64,000 bases of DNA, from NCBI GenBank assembly GCA_003008705.1, contig PDUO01000023.1, positions 597,312 to 661,311 on the forward strand. The letters are read 5' to 3'. The DNA comes from Pezicula radicicola. Taxonomy: Eukaryota > Ascomycota > Leotiomycetes > Helotiales > Dermateaceae. Under the pieces are notes generated by a model. The model made no database searches and had not been told where the DNA came from. It saw nothing but the letters and a program-made list of their open reading frames with translations. Made by a program: the position numbers and the translations under genes. Positions 54,396 to 64,000 of this stretch are shown here, in pieces; position 1 is the stretch's first letter, and each line of letters begins with the position of its first letter.

Positions 54396-55739
54396 GGTGA
54401 AGTGGGATGTTTAGCTGAGCTGTAACAGTAATTTCGAAGGCTTGATGGTTAAGACAGTTATCTTTTCTTGAGTTGTGAATTTCAAAGCGTGTGGGAGTTC
54501 CGTGAATGACTTATGTATTTATGACAGATAACGAATGGGACCAATGCACTTCTGGAGTTGGGGATCGAATCCTCCTGGAGTAACCCAGTAAATAGCAACA
54601 AGCAATAGAGACTTGCAATTAGCGCAACTGCGATTTTTCTTGAGAAATGTGTGAGTGCGATGGACAAGTGGGTCTGTCGAGAGCGTTATTCGTCGTGGTC
54701 TATTAGTGTTTCGGTGATCTACCCACTACTGGATTGGTGAAGTCTTGTCACTTGTACCCCGGTCCATTTTCTTATCCCCGATGAGGCTGTTGATGTCCGT
54801 ATCATATCATGACCATGGATGGAGCGCTGTAGGCAAGTTTCGGACGACTACATACTCTTAATGCCTTTAAATCTGCTTCAGTGCTTCATATTGGCATTGG
54901 TCATTCCTAGAGAACCACAGAGTGGACACCAGTAAATTGAGACTGCAAGTATCCGCAAGTAAAAGGGTGACGGCAAACGACTCCAATGCGCTAAATGACT
55001 TGGAGAAATAAGTGAATTGAGACGGGCAGAACATAAGACTATGTCATAGGCCCACTAGGATGAAGTGCAGGCCGGCGTTTTGCTTCCACAACATGCTTCA
55101 CACACTTCGATACTAGAGGTCATCAATCTGTAAAGGGATTGATCTGTCGAGCTTCAGGCTTGTTTGTCATTCGGAGCTGGTGAAGTCAAAAGTCCAAGCA
55201 GAAATCGAATGACTGGTCTACCTCAATTAGACAGGCCCAGAAAGGAGATACAGAGACGCGGAATACCTGTCGTCGCAGTTGAGGGGTCATGATTCGAGCA
55301 CAGCCCGCGTACAGCTCAGTGCGTTCACCCCGAACTTACTCTACATTCCTTAAGAACGGTATGTAATAATCGTTTGAGTCGATTTTGCAAGCTCAATAAT
55401 TAATGTTGGTACAATTATGAAGCAAGAATCACCAAATGGTAGGTTGTGAAGTCTGAATAAAGGTATTACATCACGTGTCGTAGCTTGTTACTAAGCTTAT
55501 CATTCATGCGACACCGAATAATTCGACACGCCTTTCGACACGTCTCACACCTCATCCTGATGGTCTCAAAACACGCTTTATGACTTATTACACAACACCA
55601 TTTTACACACATTGGATATCCATATCTGGGATGCAATTCATTACATGCCTCCATCGATATTTAAGATGTTATCTGACTTGCCCAAACCACTTGTCACGGA
55701 TACTCTTTCCAAGCCGCATCGACTTCCGTAGTAGACTTT
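54396..55739. other. Spacer, nothing accepted
   Basis: Holds the hydrolase promoter. A small Cys-rich minus-strand frame at 55466-55654 has no supporting features. Otherwise no gene is seen. Confidence 0.4.
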
Positions 55740-56477
55740 CTATGGTATTAAGGAGTCGGTTTGGGTCCGGAAATCTACTAGATGCACAATTGAACGGGAA
55801 GGCATCCACACCAGTTGAGGGTACTCCTTTCTTTTGGCCTTCATTACACTTCTCATGTGTGCGGGGATATCGATAGTCCAGTATACACGCTTATTATTCG
55901 GAACGTCGATAGTAAAGCCCTTCACCATACCATCATAGCGCCAGGCGGCCTTTAACTAAGAGACTGGTTGGAGAGTATCCATGACTTCATCTTCTCGAAG
56001 CGGTGGGAAATGGAGGTGACCATAATTGAGAAAGATGAGGACATAGGTGAACCTCGAATGGTTTATTTTGCGGCGTAGAGCATGGCCATCTTGCACAATC
56101 TTTTGCTAACCTTTCTGCGGGCTCGGGACTAAGATATGCTGTTGTGCTGGATACTTCATAGTAGGTAACTTCAGAGAAGGTGTGATGACCCGTGGAGTTA
56201 TTGCTAGTTTCCAGATCTTCAAGCGCCTGTAGTGCGATTAGATTTGTCTAGTTGGAAGATCTGGAAACAGGTAAAATTTGGACGCCGCTTCGGATATTGC
56301 TGCGGCTGGTCCTTCCGAGTCTCCTCTTTAACGACAATGTTAAGTGGTGAAGTGGACGATTACAACACTAGTTTCAAATACTCGTTCTAAATCACTGACA
56401 TTCTTTCCTCGTAGATAGCTCCTTGCGCCAACCAATAACCCAAGCACCCAACTTGAGGATACAATTGCGATGCGCAT
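55740..56477 (-). pseudogene. Multiply broken gene of unknown function with an N-terminal membrane segment
   Basis: Coding-like text appears in pieces on the minus strand. The ATG at 56477 opens MRIAIVSSSWVLGLLVGARS, a membrane segment or signal anchor. Further on, one frame reads NLIALQALEDLETSNNS...LSPEPAERLAK to about 56104. After a one-base slip at an A-run (56100-56104), the next frame continues as IVQDGHALRRKINHSRFTYV and FPPLREDEVMDTLQPVS. A TAG stands at 55956-55958, and the same frame then goes on (LKAAWRYDGMVKGFTIDVPN) to a stop at 55740. At least one frameshift and one nonsense codon are therefore needed. The joining of the first part (56390-56240) is unresolved. I do not recognise the family. 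Confidence 0.5.
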
Positions 56478-56853
56478 GACTCGAATCGTCGAAATCCTAG
56501 TCGAGAACAAACACCAAAAGAAGTAGACAAAGGGCGGAAAACCCAAGTTAGCTGCGCGAGAAGAGGCCAGTCTATATATTCATTAGAGTATTATACTCAA
56601 TAATCTTCTCTGCGTAGGTCGCCAGAAATTGAAAGGCACGTTACGAAATCAAGTGTCGAGATAGGTAGTGTTGGAAAGTAGAAATGGACTCGATTGTAGA
56701 ATAATGTAGGGTCTAGAGGTAGTATATATATACATCTGTAGGCTGGGGGGGGTAGGGTATTTCCTATTGTAGTAATAGCTCGGAGTAGCCTATTTTAGTA
56801 ATACCAAATTTGGCAACAGGTAGCGAGAAGAATTTTATCTTGCTGTAGGAACT

Positions 56854-58729
56854 TCAGGAAGAAAGCGACCGGAAATACTCTTCATAATCGTACTCGACGA
56901 CCTTGTATTCAGGTCTTCCCTCCTCTGGTCCAGCATCGTCGAACTCCAATACAGCCAGGAGCACAGGGCGTAACCACGAAGGTCGGAAATCAAGCTTGTG
57001 CCCGTTGGCAACCCGTCTCTCGATTTCCGCAATTATGTCTTTTTTGGTCATGCGCTTGTGTTTCTTGCTATACTCGGCGGAAGCTGGAGAAGGTTCATCG
57101 AACTCTATGCGATGCTCAATTTCCTCCTCACCTGGTACCAGCTCCAACTCGCCATCGTCCAAGATAAGAGTCAGGACTAGGTATTTCCGCTTCCACCAGT
57201 TCTTCCACTCAATCTGACCGCCATTTTTCACTCGCCTTTTGATCTCGGCGTTGATTTTCTTTATCGTCCACTTGTGTGTATCGGTATAGGGGTGCTTATC
57301 TGGTACCAAGAATTCGGGGGGTTTTCCAGACTTTTCTTCCTCTTCCGCATCTTCCTCCTCATCGTCCTCCAGCTCCTTATGCTTGCGTTTCTTGAGGTTA
57401 TTGACTGGACCAGACTCAGCAACAGAACCTGCCAATCCGACAGGCTTGCTAGGCTCGCTAGGCTTTTTCTCCAGCTCTTTCTGCTTACGCTTCCCCATGT
57501 TTCGGACAGGGCCAGGCTCGGCAACAGAATCTGTTAAGTCGGCAGGCTCGCTTGGCAGTTTCTCCAGACCTTTCTTCTGGAGGTTCTCTAGCTTTCCAGC
57601 ATCCATCATCTTGTTGTAAGCACCTTTGAGTGCTGTTCCCATGATGAATGCTATGCCGGCCGTGCACCACTTGGGTTCCTCATCCTCGGGATCTACATCT
57701 GGGTAGATCGTGCCGTGATAGTCCTTGCCACGCCAAATTACCGTCTGGTTCTTTCTGTTTGGAACCAACACGCGGTAATTGGACAGGTAGAAGTTTCCAC
57801 CTGTCTCCGAAGGATGGCTTCGCTCTGTGGTAAAGGAAGTTGCAAAGGAATTGAGATTATCCTCATTGTGCGTATGCCTAATAGCCAAGATACCATTAGT
57901 GAAGAGGCAACAATAGGACTCCAGGGCGACTTACTTAGCGTAGTTCCGTGCTGTCATCCCACTTGGTGGTGCCAGCAACGTTGTTTCAAACTTCCGCACT
58001 TCACTCCGGATCTTCATCTCATAACGCAGCTTCTGGTCGCCAGCGCCAAAAGACCCTCCATCCATCTGGAGTCGTCCAATCTTTGCCCTCCCTTCCTTGT
58101 AATCGGCCAAGACTATGTCTCGGTACGTTTCTGGGATCGATTGGAGGACTTTCTCCCAAGCATGCGCGAAGACGCAGGACATCCGGTATCGATGTGTGGC
58201 CTTGCTTTTCCTCAGACATCTTTCTGAGGTTGGCAGCCCAATCTATGCTACGGTTGTCATGCTTCCCGGTAGTAAGTCCGACTTGGGCTAGGATTCCAGG
58301 GTCGTCCACCTGTATAGCAGTTAGCTTGTTGGACAGTGCAGCAACTATATTCGAATTACTTACTCGCATTTGCTGTGTCTTGTTGATATTGTCAACAACG
58401 GCATTTTGAATCACGTCCAGGACTTCGGGTTCGTCAATGGTGTTCGAAGTAACAATTAAGACGAGTTGCTTTGTGTCCTTATCCAAGAAGATTGTGTTCT
58501 CCCCTTCTTCAACCGTATATGCGAAGCGGCTGTAGTCAACTACCTCGCAAGCGCGGCGGTAGAGTCTACCGTCGTAGATGGGAGTTTTGTTGAGGAAAGC
58601 CTCCCATCTAGCCATGCTCTCGTCTGAGACGCACATGGCGATTTCTCGCTCTGGATAGAGGTTCCTCCAGCGCTTGAGGAGGACGATCTTAAAGTTCTTA
58701 GCCATTGTGTTGGACTTTGTGGCGGACAT
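56854..58729 (-). pseudogene. Charged protein with duplicated C-terminal domain, one-base frameshift
   Basis: Exons 58729-58364, 58309-57935 and 57877-56854. The introns are well formed: GTAAGT..ACAG with GCTAAC, and GTAAGT..TTAG. Exon 2 is 375 nt although the phases at its ends require 374 (mod 3). The frame changes between about 58250 and 58190 (from DWAANLRKMSEEK to CVFAHAWEKVLQSIP), so one base is extra or two are lost. If repaired, the product is about 588 residues. The C-terminal half has two copies of a roughly 31-residue acidic/basic unit (KRKQKELEKKPSEPS; KRKHKELEDDEEEDAEE). Two copies of a roughly 55-residue domain follow (KKINAEIKRRVKNG...WWKRKYLV and KKDIIAEIERRVANG...SWLRPVLL). 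No known domain is recognised; probably nuclear. Confidence 0.62.
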
Positions 58730-60314
58730 TGCGGCGTGTAATTTGTTGTTGTGTGGTAAAATGTAGCGGAATTTGTAGGGTAATCGAAGAGGTATCGGTC
58801 TTCGTGGTTGTCTTGAGTTGTCTTCGAGGTTGCTGTATTGGTAAAGCGAAAGAAGATTGCTTCGAAATTGCAATTTGCAAAGTTTGCTGTAGCTTCAAAG
58901 GTTCAAATTCGAAGTTTGAAAGAGCAGAGAAGTCGAAGAATTCAAATGCGAATGTGGGAAAAGAAAAGGTGCTTTTAATCGATGCGGTGGGTTCAGCCTT
59001 GCTACAGCGCAGTAGCAACGCATCGCAGGTGAATGAAAGTAGGTGAATGCAAGTAGGTATGGCTCTTGCAGCCTTACGCTTTGGGAATTGTGCCAATTGT
59101 TTTTTTATAATTCACTATATAGTACTTTATAGAATACTTGTCACACAGCTTTCCTATGGATAATTCTAGCTTAATCCAAGCCTAGGACACTTCAACGATT
59201 TAGGGCAAGGAGGAAAGTACCCTGTTAGTATTTTGTTGAAATTTAATTGTAATGATATTATTCTCTTTAAGATTAATAAATAAGTAGACTGGAACCTTCG
59301 TGGGGGCCATAGCTTGTCGAGGAAGTTCTGAGTGCCATATGTCACTAAGCGAGCTGTCGTAGCGGTATATTTTTGACATAGCGGATTTGACTTGAGCCTA
59401 GTATTAAACTCGTCTTATCGAGAAAAGACCAATAAAAGAGACCATAACCAGCAAGCTTCAGACAAATCCCCTGGACCTACAAATGAAGTCTTACCCTCAA
59501 TTCCTATAATCACTGGTATTCGCTTAAGTCCCTCACAGTAGGTAGGCGACAAGTCGTTCTTTGCACAGAAACGAATAACCTCACATATAAATTAAATAAA
59601 TAATGACAACAACTAATTTTACAATAAAATATCTCTTATATCGCTCAATTACCGAACTTGTTTCCACAGGTCCCACGAATAGAAATATCTTTTTAACACC
59701 TCCACTAAATTTATCACTCTAAGGTAGAGTCTAAAATTCTCTCGATCTTTAACTATAGCAGATATACTCGCGTAGTCATTCTAACTTGATTTGAATAGAG
59801 TATCTAAAAGGGCCTATCGAATAGGATTATTCTCGTATTCGGCGTTGAGCTAAGTAAATTTGAATAACTAAAAGGGTAGAGCTTAATTTTTGCGACGAAC
59901 TCGTTGATGATAGTGTTTAGTAAAACTAGGAGTAAGTACATTCGGTATTAAGCCTCTACCGCTCTAGCTCGCTAATCTCTGTCACCAATTCGTTTAGTCG
60001 CTGCAAGCTCTCTACAACACACATAGCACCAGCCAAGGTCCATCTCGAATCTGCAAAGCTTTTTCGTGCCATTTGCTATAGTTTGGTTGAAAGAGTGGAC
60101 CTCTGATGAAGCTGCTCGTGATATTAAGGGCAGCATCGATAGATACTGCGTGCAATTCTTCAGTCACTTTGAACAGGGGACCATGTAGATAATAGCATGA
60201 TAGTCTCGAGGACTGATAAGATATTGACTGTGTTGTAACTTCTCATACTCCGTACGTGGTGGTGTCCGACAAAGCTTTCGAAAACTATCCCAACTACGTC
60301 ACTGTAGGAAAAGT
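58730..60314. other. AT-rich spacer
   Basis: Holds the promoter of the frameshifted gene. 59100-59990 is AT-rich, with stop codons in all frames and no domain-bearing text, as expected of decayed repeat DNA. No inverted ends or open frames were found by eye. Confidence 0.4.
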
Positions 60315-60714
60315 CTAGTTATTCTTAATACCAATTTCTTTCAAAAATGTGACTTGTTCACTAACAAACTGTAAAGAATCTCTTAATAATACGATATTGG
60401 GACTAAGACATTGTCCTTGGTTTGAAAGTCGTTCCAGTATGGATTTTAGTTCCTTGTTTTCAAGTAAGGTACGTTCTGTATCTACCTCTGTAAGGAGGGA
60501 TAAGGAATCGAAGTTGTTGTGAAAAGAATTCTTCGTAAATGAGTATGTATGTTTTGTTGAGGAGGTCTGGGAGGTAGTGAAGATAATCGTAAGGATGGTT
60601 GTGAGGTAATGGTATTTCAAACTAACTTGTTGAATGGGTACCTCCGTAACTAGTTGCAAGACCAGTCTTGGGGTGATCTAAAGAAGGATTCGTATGAAAG
60701 TTGGGATTAGAGAC
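60315..60714 (-). CDS. Candidate two-exon C-terminal gene fragment (coiled coil)
   Basis: Exons 60714-60642 and 60489-60315 join in phase through a 152-nt intron (GTACCC..TTACAG). The first begins after a good acceptor (CTCCAG, with an upstream CTAAAT branch) and reads VSNPNFHTNPSLDHPKTGLA. The second reads VDTERTLLENKELKSILERL and ends VTFLKEIGIKNN. The Leu spacing suggests a coiled coil. No start codon or upstream exon could be fixed; a basic MRRSK near 60910 is suggestive but unconnected. It may be a real small gene or a fragment. Confidence 0.3.
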
Positions 60715-63589
60715 CTGGAGATATTCCAGGTATAATGTATCAAGAATTTAGGTTTGTGTCTTTGCCTCCTTTATATTCAGAAGTGTTGTTCGTGTTCAGA
60801 TTTTTTTTCCAGCTGTGTTGCGCCCTTATTGGATTCCCAAAGGCATTGAGTAGCCCCTATTCTTAAAGAGATTGCAGAAAGAAGATACTCTCAAGATGTG
60901 AAAGCTTGCTGCGTCTCATTGGTATGCATGAAATTTCCTCCAGTTGCTTTGTTTACTAGGTATTAATTCGAGGTGGTTTAACCTCGACAACTACAAGTTC
61001 AAAGTAATTGCGGAGATCTTTTTTTTCCAACTCACTTAACTTTACAAGTCCGCCCTCAAGTTTCGAAAAGCGTACTATTGCCGTTTAGGGTGGCTGGAGG
61101 TGAATCTACGCGATAGAGGGACCAAAGAGGCTTTGACAAGAAGTTAAATTTATATAGTGTGTATAAGTCAAGCGGCCCTGTAGGTAATAATTTGAAGGAT
61201 AAAGATTTGATGGGGAGTTTTCAAATGTTTTGTTATCAGGTATTTAAATTTGTAGGAACTTTTGAGTGGCATTAAGAAGTTTTAATTGTAGAGGTGGGGA
61301 TGTTGTCAATATCGAAGGAGCGAAACGTCAATTCCCTACGAGACAACACTTTTAGGGGAGTAAAATTTCTAAAAATTAATTTAAAAAGCCTAGACTATTC
61401 CTCGATCAAACGATAATATTATAGCCCTTTAAAATAAAAATAAAATCGTCGCGTTGTTGTATTACAAGATATATGAAAATATTTGTATGGATGACGTATC
61501 GCCGTGTCTTACTAAAGTAGGCGAGAGCGAGTCTCTGTTTAGTAAAGTTGTAAGGTCTTACGGTTAGTGAACTATATCATCTCTAGCTGAACTCACTCTC
61601 TTTTGTCTTTGATCAGAGCGCGACTGTTGAACTTGTAGAAGGAGTTGGTTAGTGGAGTGGGATAAGAACTATTATGAGGTTGGCTGTGTATGATGGAAGT
61701 GAGTGTGAAATTATGGATTGAGGATTATAATAAGTAGGGTTATGATTTTGAAGAGCACAGAGAAGATCAGGTGGTTTGGATGGTTCGAGGTTGGGGATCC
61801 AATAAAAGATAGTGGGGATCTTAAAGTAACTTCAATATAATAGGACGTTGAAATGACTGAGGCTGAATGTACAATTCCGTAGTAGCGATAAACAACATTT
61901 TCATAGTACAATAAGATATGGCAAAAGGCAGACGTCATGGGTGACAGAGCTCTCCCCACTTATACATCTGCTACCGGTGTGCTAAATTATTGAAGCTTCG
62001 CAAATAACAAGACAGCAGTAGAGAAAACAGCATCGTATCATAAAACTTGTGCTTGCTATCAATCTGACTAAGCGCTTTGGCATTCATTAATGATGTTTCC
62101 CAACAACCTCATCATTTGCCGAAGACGAAAATGGAAACGGCATGGATGATTGATGCTTGCCACAATTTAATTGCCAGAGTGGAATGTTATACACAGCCGT
62201 TTCTATTCTGTAAGTTACCTAGCAAGCCAGCGTACCTTATGATAATTAACCTGCCTTGGTCGTGACCTTGCATGTGGATTTTGCGGCTGTGTTTATATGC
62301 ACCCCTTTATAGTCATAGGCGAAATGCAAAAAAAAGGGGTTACAAGCGAACGAAACGAAACAAGTTATTCGGCGTCGGGGTCCGACGGTGTCCAAACAGA
62401 ATCCAATAGGTGCTGATTGCCAAGAAGAAGAGGTGGGTTCATAGCAAATAAGGAGTGGTGATAAACACGATAAAGTGCAAGTGCAAATGAAAGTCGCCCC
62501 TGAATTAGCCAAACTGATCAAGGTTTTTCTAGCTGCAGAGTGTGCTGAACTCGCATACGCTCGCTGGTCGGTTTCGTAAAATCGATTTGTTGCAGTCTGC
62601 AGAGGAAGCAAACTCTCCTCAAAATAACTCTCACCCTGGAAAGTTCTTGAATCTTGATGGCTAAAAGCATCTCTCAGGGGAGTTGCCAATCAAGATTCGC
62701 TGTGACCGACATCAGGGAAGGCACATGAGATCTTCCATTCTCTTACCTCGCTCATCAATAGACGTCGGCCATGGTGTCCTGAAGCAGACAATAATACAGT
62801 CGAGAGAGGAATGCAAGAGATGCCGTCCCCCCACGCGTCCCATCACTTGTTTCCCTTGCCTGTCGACTGTCGTTTCTGTCGCCATCATGCTCGTGCGGCC
62901 TGAAACCAGCAGATTCCTGTGGCGTACAGGGACGAGTGAAATGGTGTAACGATTGGCTGTCAGCCCAGCCGGTTCTTATCGTAACGGTCCATATCAGCCT
63001 TGGCGGGGTCTTATCGTTGAATTACAGTGAAAGTGCAGGCTTTCTCCTTGAATCAGCCTAATCAGGGGAACACGCATGGGGGAATCCGAATTGACGACTG
63101 AGCTGGGAGACAAGGAGATGAGCCTGAGATTTGGGACCATGTTGGGAAATCTCGGACTCAGGTGGCTGTCAAGACACAAGATAAGGATTTTCAAGCTTTT
63201 CTTAATTCTGACACAAACGGTACCCTTTCGAGAATGTGCCACCTCATCATTTTTGCCTCTTTTGCTGAAGAGGAAACAGCATAAAACTAGTTGCGCGTAT
63301 TTTTTTCTCCAAATTTCTAGCCAAAATGACGTAGCAATTGAGCCAACCGCACCTGCACCAATGCCACCAAAAAAGTCGCAACTCCACTCATTTTGGTCTA
63401 GAGCAAAGTCGACATACCCCATCAAGATCTCTGATCCACCATTCGTCCAATTATATCCCTGAGAATGTCATTTTGTTGGTTCGCAGGGACCTGATCTGCG
63501 CAGCTTGCAACTCTTTGCAACTTATTTATGGTGACAAGTCAATGATGTGAGCCCTGGAGATTTCAACGCGACCCAGGATTAGCTTCCGC
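60715..63589. other. Gene-poor AT-rich region
   Basis: No convincing gene in nearly 3 kb. The minus-strand frame 62246-62689 starts at TTG and lacks features. Other frames (61711-61959, 62683-62949, 63076-63462) look like chance. 61330-61500 is extremely AT-rich. Confidence 0.4.
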
Positions 63590-64000
63590 GATAAACCCAT
63601 TCCTAGTAAACCTTTCCTACTGTACCTATTTTGTTTTTACTCTCCTCCTCCACTGCAATCTCAGCTTCACGACTTCTTCCAACATCTCCAAACATCTTCG
63701 CCATCTTTTGTGTACTTCGTACATACCACACTCGCTTTTGTCCTTGCCATTGATCCATCCAAGACCTCGGTGTGAACTCAGCAGCTACTTATTGCGCAAC
63801 GCGAACATCCGAGTTATTCCATCTTTCCATACCTCACAGACAATTGAACGATCAACAGGAGCACAGGAGCACAACACGCCCCGTGCCTACCTTCTTTGAG
63901 AGTCTGCTGTGCAGCAAGATTCGCAGGATCGAGAAATTACCTTATACACAGCAGCTAATGATTTCCATAAATCCCGTCTAATACCTTCCTTATCGACTTT
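63590..64000 (+). promoter_or_regulatory. Likely promoter and leader of a gene beyond the right edge
   Basis: Plus-strand sequence becomes pyrimidine-rich (CTCCTCCTCC, then CTTCCAACATCTCCAAACATC), the usual look of a fungal transcription start and 5' UTR. No start of a long open frame is reached before the window ends. Confidence 0.35.

Noticed and set aside
55466..55654. Small Cys-rich minus-strand frame that could suggest a secreted peptide
   Set aside because: No signal peptide, and cysteines are scattered without a pattern.
57715..58409. Plus-strand frames of 150-170 codons
   Set aside because: Antisense shadows of the charged, frameshifted minus-strand gene, whose frames carry clear coding text.
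62246..62689. 147-codon minus-strand frame near the right end
   Set aside because: Starts at TTG, no recognisable features, no splice partners.
1..64000. CRISPR arrays, bacterial operons or phage features
   Set aside because: None seen; introns and gene families show eukaryotic nuclear DNA.

Overview
The window looks like nuclear DNA of a filamentous ascomycete (Pezizomycotina; Leotiomycetes is my guess from overall gene character, not something proved here). The evidence is short introns (about 43-150 nt) with GT..AG ends and CTAAC/CTGAC-like branch sites, fungal-specific families, peroxisomal and Golgi genes, genes on both strands without operons, and small inverted-repeat elements. Splice models were worked out by hand from reading-frame continuity and splice consensus. 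Boundaries can be off by a base or two, and nothing was tested against a database.

Left part (1-32.7 kb), mostly intact core genes: a Cys-rich protein cut by the left edge; the spliceosomal WD40 protein Prp4; a secreted GH16 beta-glucanase; a 2.8 kb gene-free stretch; an NmrA-like reductase, an SDR reductase and a second NmrA-like gene carrying an in-frame TAG; a Golgi Mnn10-type mannosyltransferase; a 3 kb divergent intergenic region; a large single-pass glycoprotein; the mitochondrial co-chaperone Jac1; a transposase-like HTH gene with an in-frame TAG; a Ptc7-type mitochondrial PP2C; a thioredoxin-fold acidic protein; a ThDP-dependent 2-hydroxyacyl-CoA lyase whose peroxisomal -SKL signal appears only after a 43-nt intron is removed, and which lies between inverted copies of a roughly 110-bp repeat; a charged coiled-coil protein; a gene-poor stretch with a compact run of RNA-like hairpins and a tRNA-derived element; and a 2EXR-domain protein.

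Right part (33-64 kb), more accessory and more decayed: a frameshifted small gene, a CYP53-type benzoate hydroxylase, ribulose-phosphate 3-epimerase, a MITE-like element, a conserved fungal protein of unknown role, a CYP52-like P450 (assembly gap in an intron), a candidate NFHAG-repeat ORF, a Baeyer-Villiger/FMO-type monooxygenase, a homeobox-like fossil, an amidoligase, a Pth11-like seven-helix protein with a probable GC-AG intron, a second MITE-like element, an alpha/beta hydrolase, a multiply broken pseudogene, and a frameshifted gene with duplicated C-terminal domains. The last 5 kb is AT-rich and nearly empty, with what looks like the promoter/leader of a gene beyond the right edge.

The P450, FMO/BVMO and alpha/beta hydrolase at 39.6-54.4 kb, with the amidoligase between them, could form a small catabolic or modification island (hydroxylation, Baeyer-Villiger oxidation, ester cleavage). 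That is an inference from gene content. The most interesting signals are the splicing-dependent peroxisomal signal and flanking inverted repeats of the lyase, the hairpin cluster near 30.7 kb, the NFHAG-repeat ORF, and the number of singly broken genes.
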